Positions 51,018-58,756 of a DNA stretch of 64,000 nt are shown here, piece by piece (the first letter of the stretch is position 1; each line of letters starts with the position of its first letter). The stretch covers positions 186,001 to 250,000 of the forward strand of contig CALVKA010000001.1 of assembly GCA_944332475.1 (NCBI GenBank). The letters run 5' to 3'. A program made the translations under genes and the position numbers. The stretch comes from an uncultured Bacilli bacterium (lineage in GTDB: Bacteria > Bacillota_I > Bacilli_A > RF39 > UBA660). A model generated the notes under the pieces. It was not told where the DNA came from. It ran no database searches and was given only the letters and a program-made list of their open reading frames with translations.

Positions 51018-53678
51018 ATGAGTAAATTAAAAAGAGTTGATGGTTATTCAGATTTTGTTCAAGGTGATTTTGATACTTTATATATACTTTTGGCAGAGGC
51101 ACAATTACAATATACATATTCAGATTTTGATGAGGCTAAAAAATTATTAAATACATATATAACAGAAGCAGAAAAGGTTGTTAAAGAAAATCCAAATATT
51201 CAATTTTTTACTTTTTATGATGATGTTCAGTATTGGTGTTCAAAGAAAAAAATTGATTGGCCTAGTAATGCTGTATGTATTAATTTTAATTTAGATGAAG
51301 CTTATCATCTACTTGCTATGATTGCATTAAGAGAAAATAATTATTCTTTAGCCAAAGATTATTTTGATAAAGGATTAAAATATAATCCTATGAGTGTAGC
51401 TATTTTATTAGGTTATGCTGAAATGTATAGAAGACAACATGACTTGGAAAACGTATATGATGCTGTTAAAAAGGCATATGATTTTATTTATGAACCATCT
51501 TTTTTGTCACAATATTATTGTTACTTGGGTTTTTATTATACAGAAAAAAAAGAATATGATATTGGATATTCTTGTTATGCATTTAGCTTATATTATGATG
51601 ATAATCCTATTGCTCATGGAGAAATTTATCATATTCAAAATTTGCTTCATAACCCTTCTTATCAAAAAAATATGGAGGAAATTTTGTCATTTTTGAGAAA
51701 TGAAAATATTCCCATTTCTATTAGTCAAAGTAATCTTCAACAGTTAAGAGAATTATTAAGCGATAATAATCTTTTTAAAATGACTCCTAATTTGAAAAAG
51801 AAAGTAGGGGAGAAGGTTTCTTTCTTTTCGAAAGAAATTACTTCTTCTACTCAAATAAAACATTTATCTGTATCAAAGCCAAAGCTTTTATATGATGATA
51901 TGATTGATGAGAGTAAAATGATTTTGGATGATATGGATAAGAAACGAATGCAAAAGAATTTTGATATTTTGAGACAGATGAAGCTTTCTTTTGATGAACA
52001 TCTTAAAATTTTTCCTTTTAATTCGTGTACTAAATTACATTCAAAAGAAGATATTGTTAATCGTTTATTGATATCATATACTATGGTGCGACTTATATTA
52101 CAAATTGGTACGGATAAAAAAGATATGAATTTTTCTTTTTTGGAAAGTATGGAAAAACGGTTTCATCTTCATTCTTTTTTGGTGCCTGAAGATGAAAAAG
52201 CGATTGATGATTTAAAAAATGGTGATACGACTTTTTCAGAACAATTATATCTTTTGCTTCTTGATCAGTGTGCTGTTTTTCTTTGGATGTTAGGTTTGGA
52301 TGAGATGCCAAGTTTATTAGAACATATTTCAATTTCTGTTTTAGATGATTTGTTTTCTCCTATTTCTACCTATGAAGAATTGTTGTCAATCTGTCATTTA
52401 AAATCTAAAGAGGAAATATTACAACAAGCAGATTTGCTTTGCCGTCTTAATCAGATATGTAGAGATATGAAAAGGCAAGGAAAGAAGTTGACACAATTCA
52501 ATGAAGAAATTGCTAAGAACTATTTTATTGCTTTGCGTTGGTCTTTGGATTGGGGAGTTGAAAATATAATGAAGGATCACGTTTCTATTCATTATGAGAG
52601 AGACGATTTTGATTTTACTTTTACCATTTCTAATCAAATTAAAGTGTCTAATGTTACGAATGCTAGAGATTATAAACTTATATTTTCTTTGGCAAAGAAT
52701 AAAGAAGAGGAGTTTGCTTTTCTTTATGATATTGCCTTATTGTCTGATATTTTTGTAGATGCTTTTATAGGAAATAATATTAGAAGTTATGAAGAAAAGG
52801 GGTGGAAAGTTGTTGGTATTTATTATTTAACTCTTGCCTCTGATGGTAGTAAGATACAACAAGTTATTTTCTCTAAAAATGCTAAAAATATGGAAACGGT
52901 TGGTTTTTGTCTATATTATTTTATATTAAATGATCATTTGGTTGTTTTAGATGTTACTCTTGATGAAGGCATTGATTATTCTGATGATATTAGTATTCGA
53001 AATTCTCAGAATAATTTATTTGCTGTCGATGTTTTGTTTTCTATATCTAGTAATTCAATTAATCAAAATCAAACTGTAGATAGTGTTATTAAAACTATTT
53101 CTGATGACCAAAAACAATCAAATATACTGGAGAGAAATATGAATTCAGAGTTTATTGATAGTAATGAAAATTTACTTATTCATCACGAATATGATTATTC
53201 TAATATTGTACCAAGGGTAGATGCTATTACTTATTTGGTACAATATTGTGATAATATATATAATCAGTTTTTAACTTTAATAGAGGAAGATAAAAAAAGA
53301 AATGAATCTCTTAAATTTGAATTTAAAAATTATCAATATAAAAAATCTTATAGAGAAACATTTGAGGTGTATATTATAAAAAAAGATTATAATTATATTT
53401 CTTGTAAAGATTTTACAATGTTTCAAAGTGCTATTAATCAGGGGGATTTAAAAAATGTTAATAGTTTAGAAATACGCTTATGTTTGGATTATAAAAGAGG
53501 TAGGGAAGGCAACTTGATTTCTTTTGAAAATTCTTTTATTGTAAGTTTTAAACCATATCGAATTATGTTTGTTAGAAAATCTAATCATAATGAAGAACAA
53601 ATGATGAAAATTGAGGATGATATTAAAAATATATTAGGTCAATTTTCAGTCGAAAATACGATTTTTTGTACGAAATAG
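51018..53678 (+). CDS. TPR protein with DUF4272-like domain
   Basis: About 886 residues from ATG 51018 (AGGAG 11 bases upstream; GTG 51006 lies in that site). Residues 1-230 hold TPR-like helical pairs (AEAQLQYTYSDFDEAKKLL; ALRENNYSLAKDYFDKGLKYNPMS; DLENVYDAVKKAYDF). Residues about 330-520 resemble DUF4272: SKEDIVNRLL, QLYLLLLDQCAVFLWMLGLDEMPS and SKEEILQQADLLCRLNQICRDMKRQG, then NYFIALRWSLDWG. The remainder is a beta-rich region of unknown type. No signal or helix. A TGG-TATAAT promoter lies at 50986-50994. It probably acts with the membrane protein encoded next. Confidence 0.65.
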   Translation: MSKLKRVDGYSDFVQGDFDTLYILLAEAQLQYTYSDFDEAKKLLNTYITEAEKVVKENPNIQFFTFYDDVQYWCSKKKIDWPSNAVCINFNLDEAYHLLAMIALRENNYSLAKDYFDKGLKYNPMSVAILLGYAEMYRRQHDLENVYDAVKKAYDFIYEPSFLSQYYCYLGFYYTEKKEYDIGYSCYAFSLYYDDNPIAHGEIYHIQNLLHNPSYQKNMEEILSFLRNENIPISISQSNLQQLRELLSDNNLFKMTPNLKKKVGEKVSFFSKEITSSTQIKHLSVSKPKLLYDDMIDESKMILDDMDKKRMQKNFDILRQMKLSFDEHLKIFPFNSCTKLHSKEDIVNRLLISYTMVRLILQIGTDKKDMNFSFLESMEKRFHLHSFLVPEDEKAIDDLKNGDTTFSEQLYLLLLDQCAVFLWMLGLDEMPSLLEHISISVLDDLFSPISTYEELLSICHLKSKEEILQQADLLCRLNQICRDMKRQGKKLTQFNEEIAKNYFIALRWSLDWGVENIMKDHVSIHYERDDFDFTFTISNQIKVSNVTNARDYKLIFSLAKNKEEEFAFLYDIALLSDIFVDAFIGNNIRSYEEKGWKVVGIYYLTLASDGSKIQQVIFSKNAKNMETVGFCLYYFILNDHLVVLDVTLDEGIDYSDDISIRNSQNNLFAVDVLFSISSNSINQNQTVDSVIKTISDDQKQSNILERNMNSEFIDSNENLLIHHEYDYSNIVPRVDAITYLVQYCDNIYNQFLTLIEEDKKRNESLKFEFKNYQYKKSYRETFEVYIIKKDYNYISCKDFTMFQSAINQGDLKNVNSLEIRLCLDYKRGREGNLISFENSFIVSFKPYRIMFVRKSNHNEEQMMKIEDDIKNILGQFSVENTIFCTK

Positions 53679-53705
53679 AAATTTTAAAATTAGTGAGGTA
53701 GTCAT

Positions 53706-54632
53706 ATGTATAATGATACAATTCAAGTTGCAAATAAGATTATAACTGTAAAGAGTTTAATTGATATTTTTTCACTGATGAATGAAAGAATGATTTATTA
53801 TAAAAAGATTGCAGAGATGGAAGAGAAAAATAATAAAGTTTTAAGCTATTCATATCAAAAATGGACATTTAAAGATTATGGTAGTGCTCTTACCTTCAAG
53901 GTAAATTTTTATGATGATACGAATATTAAGTTTGATAATTATAATCAATTTCTTTCTGTTTTTCAAAATAGATTATCCGAAATTAAATGTATTATGGTAA
54001 GTTTTAATCTTAATTATATCGTCTTTTCTCCAGAAGAAAGCAGGAAATATTATTATCAACATATTAATATGAATATTTATGAGGCAAAAATGAATATAGA
54101 TGTATCTTTGAGTAGTGAGGATAAAAAAATCGATGATATTTATGATTTGATTAAAAGTAAAGTCTTGAAGGCTCCTATAAAGTATGATGATCTTATTAGA
54201 AAAAGGAAGTCCATTTATGTTGCTGTTGATTTTGCGATGGGGTTTATTCCAGCTTTTGTTCTTACACTTTTATTATTGTTGGTACCCACTATTCGGCAGG
54301 TTTTTGCGGCTAGTTACATTCTTTATCCTATTTGTTGTTTGTTTTTGACATTTTTTATTGGAAGTATACTGGGTTCTGCAAAATTAGATTATTTGTATAA
54401 AAGTATTATTCCAAGCAAAAAATATTCTGGTTATGATATTAATAAGCATAAAAGTATATACAAAGATGATATGGATAAGTATTTACAAACTAGTGAGATT
54501 TTAATTGGTAGAAATTCGGATAATTTGAAATGTAGAAAGCAGATTTTTCAATGTTATTCTACATATAAAAAATTTATTCCAATTGAAGTAATTCTTTTGG
54601 TTGTGGTATCTATTTTGGTTGTGATTCTTTAA
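53706..54632 (+). CDS. Unknown membrane protein, partner of the TPR/DUF4272-like gene
   Basis: 308 residues. A soluble N-terminal part (about 1-170) with beta and coil segments is followed by two membrane helices (about 176-200 and 202-222), a cytoplasmic stretch, and a last helix at the extreme C-terminus (about 287-308). GAGG precedes the start at 53706. It begins 27 bases after the TPR gene and shares its terminator, so the pair is one unit. No family is recognised. Confidence 0.65.
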   Translation: MYNDTIQVANKIITVKSLIDIFSLMNERMIYYKKIAEMEEKNNKVLSYSYQKWTFKDYGSALTFKVNFYDDTNIKFDNYNQFLSVFQNRLSEIKCIMVSFNLNYIVFSPEESRKYYYQHINMNIYEAKMNIDVSLSSEDKKIDDIYDLIKSKVLKAPIKYDDLIRKRKSIYVAVDFAMGFIPAFVLTLLLLLVPTIRQVFAASYILYPICCLFLTFFIGSILGSAKLDYLYKSIIPSKKYSGYDINKHKSIYKDDMDKYLQTSEILIGRNSDNLKCRKQIFQCYSTYKKFIPIEVILLVVVSILVVIL

Positions 54633-54650
54633 TATTTTGTTTCAGTTGTT

Positions 54651-54686
54651 AAACTATTATTTGATGATTCAATAATAGTTTTTTTG
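54651..54686 (+). terminator. Intrinsic terminator
   Basis: AAACTATTATT (54651-54661) pairs with AATAATAGTTT (54671-54681), 9-base loop, then T-run. Confidence 0.85.
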
Positions 54687-54733
54687 ACGTGTGATATTTT
54701 TTGTTATAAAATAAGATTTCTAGGGGTGATTTT

Positions 54734-55813
54734 ATGGATACCAAAACAGCTGCAAAAAAGGCATGGGAGTTGGCTAGTGTGGAGTCGATTCCTTTTGGTA
54801 AAAGTGAATTTTCTACTTATAGTCCAGTTTATATTGCAACAACATCTAATGTACGAAATACTCTTCATTTATATCATGATTATGAACAGGTACTTTCTGT
54901 TTGTGGGACTGGAGCACATGCCTATGAAGCATTATTACATGGTGCTAAACATGTGGATTTATTTGATATTAATGAATTACAGAGAATTTATTTTTTATAT
55001 ATGAAGACTGCTATTATGGTTCTTTCTTATGATGAATTTATTCAATATTTTACTACTGGTGAAGGGGTGAATGAATTTGATTTTGAACCGTTGGATGAAA
55101 ATTTATTAGCTAATGATTTGTTTTATAAGCTAGATCCTTATTTACCTAATGAGGTTAGAGAGGTTTTTGGACCTATTTTTGAGCAGATTTCAAGTGAGAA
55201 TGTATTATTTAGTAAATTATTTCGCTATAATCATAATTTTTCTCTTTCTTATTTGAGGGAAGCTGCTTCTTTTTATCGTAGAGAAGAGTACGAACGGTTG
55301 CAACAAATATTAAGGAAAAATCCGGATGTTATTACTACACGTACTATGTCTTTGACTGAAGTTCCTTTACAGTTTCATTCTCAATATGATTTGGTATTGT
55401 TAGATAATATTTTAGAATATTATGGTGCGATTCCTAATCTTAATACTCCTCGTAAAGTAGATTCTTTTGTGAAACATGATATGAGTTCTTTGCTTTCTAA
55501 TGATGGTAGTATGCAGGTTGCTTATGCTTATGCATTTGATACAGAAACTTTTTGTGATGCTTTTGATTTACCTATTGTTAATGATTGTGAACTTGATGAT
55601 GTGTTTAATCCTGTTAGTGATGCTTTCTTTGCTGCTTTGACTACGTCTTTTTTAGAAATGGATTTGGAATCTGCTACGAGAGTTTTGGCTGATGAAAATT
55701 TAATGATTCCCTTGGTTCGTGATATGGATGGGTATCAATATTCTATTTTTGATGGTATTAATGAAAGTGATGGTAAAAATATGGTTCTTACCTATACGAA
55801 AAGGAAATCTTAA
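54734..55813 (+). CDS. BtaA/DUF3419-like SAM-dependent transferase
   Basis: 359 residues. A Rossmann-type motif VLSVCGTGAHAYEALLHGAKHVDLFDIN is followed by LQRIYFLYMKTAIMVLSYDEFIQYF, the layout of the DUF3419/BtaA group, in which the loop after strand 2 precedes a helix with K/R-AI-LxYxxF. BtaA makes diacylglyceryl-homoserine from SAM, but this copy is distant and the substrate cannot be stated. A later strand LVLLDNILEYYG fits a methyltransferase-fold motif IV. No membrane segment. AGGGGTG precedes ATG 54734. Confidence 0.55.
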   Translation: MDTKTAAKKAWELASVESIPFGKSEFSTYSPVYIATTSNVRNTLHLYHDYEQVLSVCGTGAHAYEALLHGAKHVDLFDINELQRIYFLYMKTAIMVLSYDEFIQYFTTGEGVNEFDFEPLDENLLANDLFYKLDPYLPNEVREVFGPIFEQISSENVLFSKLFRYNHNFSLSYLREAASFYRREEYERLQQILRKNPDVITTRTMSLTEVPLQFHSQYDLVLLDNILEYYGAIPNLNTPRKVDSFVKHDMSSLLSNDGSMQVAYAYAFDTETFCDAFDLPIVNDCELDDVFNPVSDAFFAALTTSFLEMDLESATRVLADENLMIPLVRDMDGYQYSIFDGINESDGKNMVLTYTKRKS

Positions 55814-55819
55814 TTTTTT

Positions 55820-55848
55820 TTGAAAAGTTATATCCTTTTTGTTATAAT
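55820..55848 (+). promoter_or_regulatory. Sigma-A promoter with extended -10
   Basis: TTGAAA 55820-55825, TATAAT 55843-55848, 17-base spacer, TGT before the -10 box. Drives the PfkB kinase and Smr genes. Confidence 0.8.
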
Positions 55849-55873
55849 AGATATAGAATAACGAGGTGATAAC

Positions 55874-56767
55874 ATGAAAGTAGTTTGTGTGGGTCATTCT
55901 ACTTATGATACAACTTTGCCGATGGATTTTTATCCTGCAGAAAATTTAAAATATCGTATTACGGAACATATTGAGTGTGGTGGTGGTCCTGCTTCGAATG
56001 GGGCATATTTATTAGCTAAATGGGGTATGGATACTACTATGATGAGTGCTGTTGGTGATGATTATTATGGTCAGCAAATTGTGAAAGAGTTTAAGGAAAT
56101 TGGTGCTAATATTGATTGTTTGGAAGTTCATTCTAATTATATGACACCTAGTAGTTATATTATTGCGAATCGTTCTAGTGGAAGTCGTACTATTATTACG
56201 TCTAAAAAAGATCCAATTCGTAAATTAGATCACGATGGCCATATTCCTGCAGACTTAATATTAATAGATGGGGAACATCCTGAGACAGCTGAAGCAGTTT
56301 TATTAGCTAATCCTGATGCTATTAGCGTGATTGATGCGGGTAGACTTACTGACGATACGAAACGTTTGGGCAAATTAGTTAAGTATGTTGTTTGTTCTAA
56401 AGTATTTGCTGAAGAGTTTGCTGGTAGAAAAATTGATGTTAGTGATTTGGATAGTTTGATTTATTGTTATGAAAAATTGAGAGAGTATTTTCAAAATACT
56501 GTTGTTATTACGTTGGAAGATAAGGGTAGTTTTACGAAGTTAGAAGACTATGAGATACTGCCTACTGTCAAAGTACAGGCGGTAGATTCTACTGGAGCAG
56601 GAGACATATTTCACGGGGCTTTTACATATTTTATTGGTAATGGATATTCTTTACGTGATACGATTCATTATGCTTCTATTACTTCTGCTATTTCTATTAC
56701 AAGAGTAGGAGCTAGGATTTCTATTCCAGAACTTTCGGAAGTGTTGCATTATGATGAACTCATATAA
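55874..56767 (+). CDS. PfkB-family carbohydrate kinase
   Basis: 297 residues. Ribokinase/PfkB fold: GGGPASNGAYLLAKWG near residue 36 and the ATP/anion-hole motif DSTGAGDIFHGAF with the catalytic Asp near 243. It phosphorylates a sugar or nucleoside; the sequence does not show which. GAGGTG precedes ATG 55874. Its end overlaps the Smr-domain gene by 17 bases. Confidence 0.88.
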   Translation: MKVVCVGHSTYDTTLPMDFYPAENLKYRITEHIECGGGPASNGAYLLAKWGMDTTMMSAVGDDYYGQQIVKEFKEIGANIDCLEVHSNYMTPSSYIIANRSSGSRTIITSKKDPIRKLDHDGHIPADLILIDGEHPETAEAVLLANPDAISVIDAGRLTDDTKRLGKLVKYVVCSKVFAEEFAGRKIDVSDLDSLIYCYEKLREYFQNTVVITLEDKGSFTKLEDYEILPTVKVQAVDSTGAGDIFHGAFTYFIGNGYSLRDTIHYASITSAISITRVGARISIPELSEVLHYDELI

Positions 56768-57008
56768 TCAATATCCAGTGTTAGATTTACACGGGTTTGA
56801 TCGTGAGTATGCTAGGATTATGATAGAGGATTTTATTCATGATTGCTATATTATGAAATCAAAGAAAGCTATTATTATTCATGGTATTGGTGGTGGCATT
56901 TTAAGAAAAACTACACAGACAGTTTTACGGAATAATAAGTATGTTACAGAAGCTAAGCTTGATATCTTTAATGGGGGTCAAACTATTGTTTGTTTGAGGG
57001 ACAGATGA
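56751..57008 (+). CDS. Small Smr-domain protein
   Basis: 85 residues, essentially one Smr domain: LDLHGFDREYARIMIEDFIHDCY, then IIIHGIGGGILRKTT, then GGQTIVCL. Stand-alone Smr domains resemble the C-terminus of MutS2 and can have nuclease activity on branched or ribosomal RNA substrates; that is family knowledge. The start at 56751 (or 56754) lies within the kinase gene, so the two are coupled. Confidence 0.85.
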   Translation: MMNSYNQYPVLDLHGFDREYARIMIEDFIHDCYIMKSKKAIIIHGIGGGILRKTTQTVLRNNKYVTEAKLDIFNGGQTIVCLRDR

Positions 57009-57076
57009 TAGCTTGACTTTTTTCTTTTAGGGTGTTAGTATATAAGCAAATGCGTAAAGAACGGGGGAATGTTGTT

Positions 57077-58741
57077 ATGTATAGTGCACAATATAATAAA
57101 AAGGGATTTGCTATCAAAGACTTTTTACTAAAGTTTATTTTAGTATGTGTCTTTGCTTTTTTAATTGCTTGGTTATTGCCTAAATTTTTAGAGCCAGCAG
57201 TTATTACGAATGCGGAAGAAGCTCCAGTTGATGTTTCTCCTCTTACTTCTCAAATTTTTGCAGATAATTTGGAGAAAATGAAAGAAGCTGCTATTTCGTA
57301 TTATACAGATGAAAGACTTCCACAGGCTGTTGGTGAGTCAGATACCATGACATTAAGTGATATGATTGGTAAAAAATTAATTGTGGCTTTAATTGATGAA
57401 AATAATAAAGCTTGTGATGTTGAAGAAAGTTATGTTCAAATCACAAAAATGGAAAATGAATATTTATTGAAAGTAAATTTAAAAGATAGTGTAAAAGAAG
57501 ACTATATTTTAGTTCATTTAGGTTGTTATACTTATTGTGATTCTTATATTTGTGAAAAGCAAGATACTCCTATTAAACAAGCGGTTTCTAGTGAACCAAT
57601 AGCTTCAGTTCCTGTAAAAGCTGGTGTTGATGATACTGTTTATGTTTCTGAAGGTGGAAATTCTAATGTAAACAATAATTGTACAAGTGGTACCGATTGT
57701 GATAACGATATTAATATTGATATCGATATCGATATTGATAATGATAATAACAATAACAACAATAACAATAACAATAACAATAACAACAATAACAACAATA
57801 ACAACAATAACAACAATAATAATGGTAGTACGACTACACCAGATGAGGAATTACCTAATCCTGATGATGATGACAAAGAACCAGATACTCCTGTAGAGGA
57901 ACCTGATGATGAGACAGAATATTTATATGAATATCAAAAAAACCAGGATGCTTCTTTTACAGAGTGGTCTGATTGGTCTGCATGGGAAGAAACAAGCTGT
58001 TCTACACCTGAATATAATTGTAATAGTAATGATCCTACTTGTTTAAAGAAAGTACAAAGATATGATCGAAAAGAACAGATTGGTACTTATTTAAAAAAAT
58101 ACGAAAAACAAAGACAGGTATTAACTCAGACAGGATCTTATCAACAAAAGTCTTGTGCTAATTTTAATTATTATATTATTTCTGATAGAACATATGCTAC
58201 AACTACAACAACAACTTATAAGGTTGTACAACAAGTAATTACTACGGCTGGTCAAACTAGTGGTGGTGGATGGGTATATAATGGAAGAGCAAGTTATGAT
58301 AACCCTCCAAGAGATACTGCTACAACACAATATAAGTTTGTAGGTGCAAATTATAGTTATTGTGAAGAAACTTGTACAACATTACCTGAATATTATTATG
58401 ATTCTTATGTATGGAAAGGTGGAAGTAGTTTATCTAGTGTAACTAATACCACTACTGTTCCTGTTGGATCTTCTGATAGTACTTCTTCTGATGATTCTTC
58501 TTCATTAGAAGTAACCTGTGGCAACGTTGTTACTAAGACAGTTCCAATTTATGATTATATTACTGTGTCTGAAATTGCAACTCGTAGAGAACCATTATAT
58601 GGTACAGTTTGCTATAAAAGTACTAAGACTAGAGATTTGATTGACTCTGGTAAGACAATGACTACTTGGAGTAAATATAATGATGAGGAGTTATTAAATA
58701 ATGGATGGTACTATACAGGTGAGAGAAAACCAGTTGAGTAA
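57077..58741 (+). CDS. Prepilin-like surface protein with an Asn run and TSP1-like motif
   Basis: 554 residues from ATG 57077 (GGGGGAA upstream). The N-terminus NKKGFAIKDFLLKFILVCVFAFLIAWLLP has a class III signal shape: Gly10-Phe11, Asp at +5, then a hydrophobic helix. Residues about 40-165 are a pilin-like head with paired Cys (LGCYTYCDSYICEKQ). A linker holds an Asp/Ile/Asn stretch and 26 Asn in a row (57746-57823). The C-terminal 280 residues are Cys-, Tyr- and Thr-rich and include EWSDWSAWEETSC, a WxxWxxW string like thrombospondin type 1 repeats. No sortase motif. It is followed 15 bases later by the 864-residue protein, probably one operon. Confidence 0.78.
   Translation: MYSAQYNKKGFAIKDFLLKFILVCVFAFLIAWLLPKFLEPAVITNAEEAPVDVSPLTSQIFADNLEKMKEAAISYYTDERLPQAVGESDTMTLSDMIGKKLIVALIDENNKACDVEESYVQITKMENEYLLKVNLKDSVKEDYILVHLGCYTYCDSYICEKQDTPIKQAVSSEPIASVPVKAGVDDTVYVSEGGNSNVNNNCTSGTDCDNDINIDIDIDIDNDNNNNNNNNNNNNNNNNNNNNNNNNNNGSTTTPDEELPNPDDDDKEPDTPVEEPDDETEYLYEYQKNQDASFTEWSDWSAWEETSCSTPEYNCNSNDPTCLKKVQRYDRKEQIGTYLKKYEKQRQVLTQTGSYQQKSCANFNYYIISDRTYATTTTTTYKVVQQVITTAGQTSGGGWVYNGRASYDNPPRDTATTQYKFVGANYSYCEETCTTLPEYYYDSYVWKGGSSLSSVTNTTTVPVGSSDSTSSDDSSSLEVTCGNVVTKTVPIYDYITVSEIATRREPLYGTVCYKSTKTRDLIDSGKTMTTWSKYNDEELLNNGWYYTGERKPVE
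57746..57823 (+). repeat. AAC/AAT codon repeat encoding 26 asparagines
   Basis: Every codon is AAC or AAT in a mostly AAC-AAC-AAT or AAC-AAT rhythm. The tract can expand or contract in frame by slippage. Confidence 0.92.
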
Positions 58742-58756
58742 GGGGGAAAATAAATT

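Noticed and set aside
57640-57876. Leu-run frame opposite the Asn tract
   Set aside because: It is only the reverse reading of the AAC/AAT repeat (GTT/ATT shifted to TTG/TTA).
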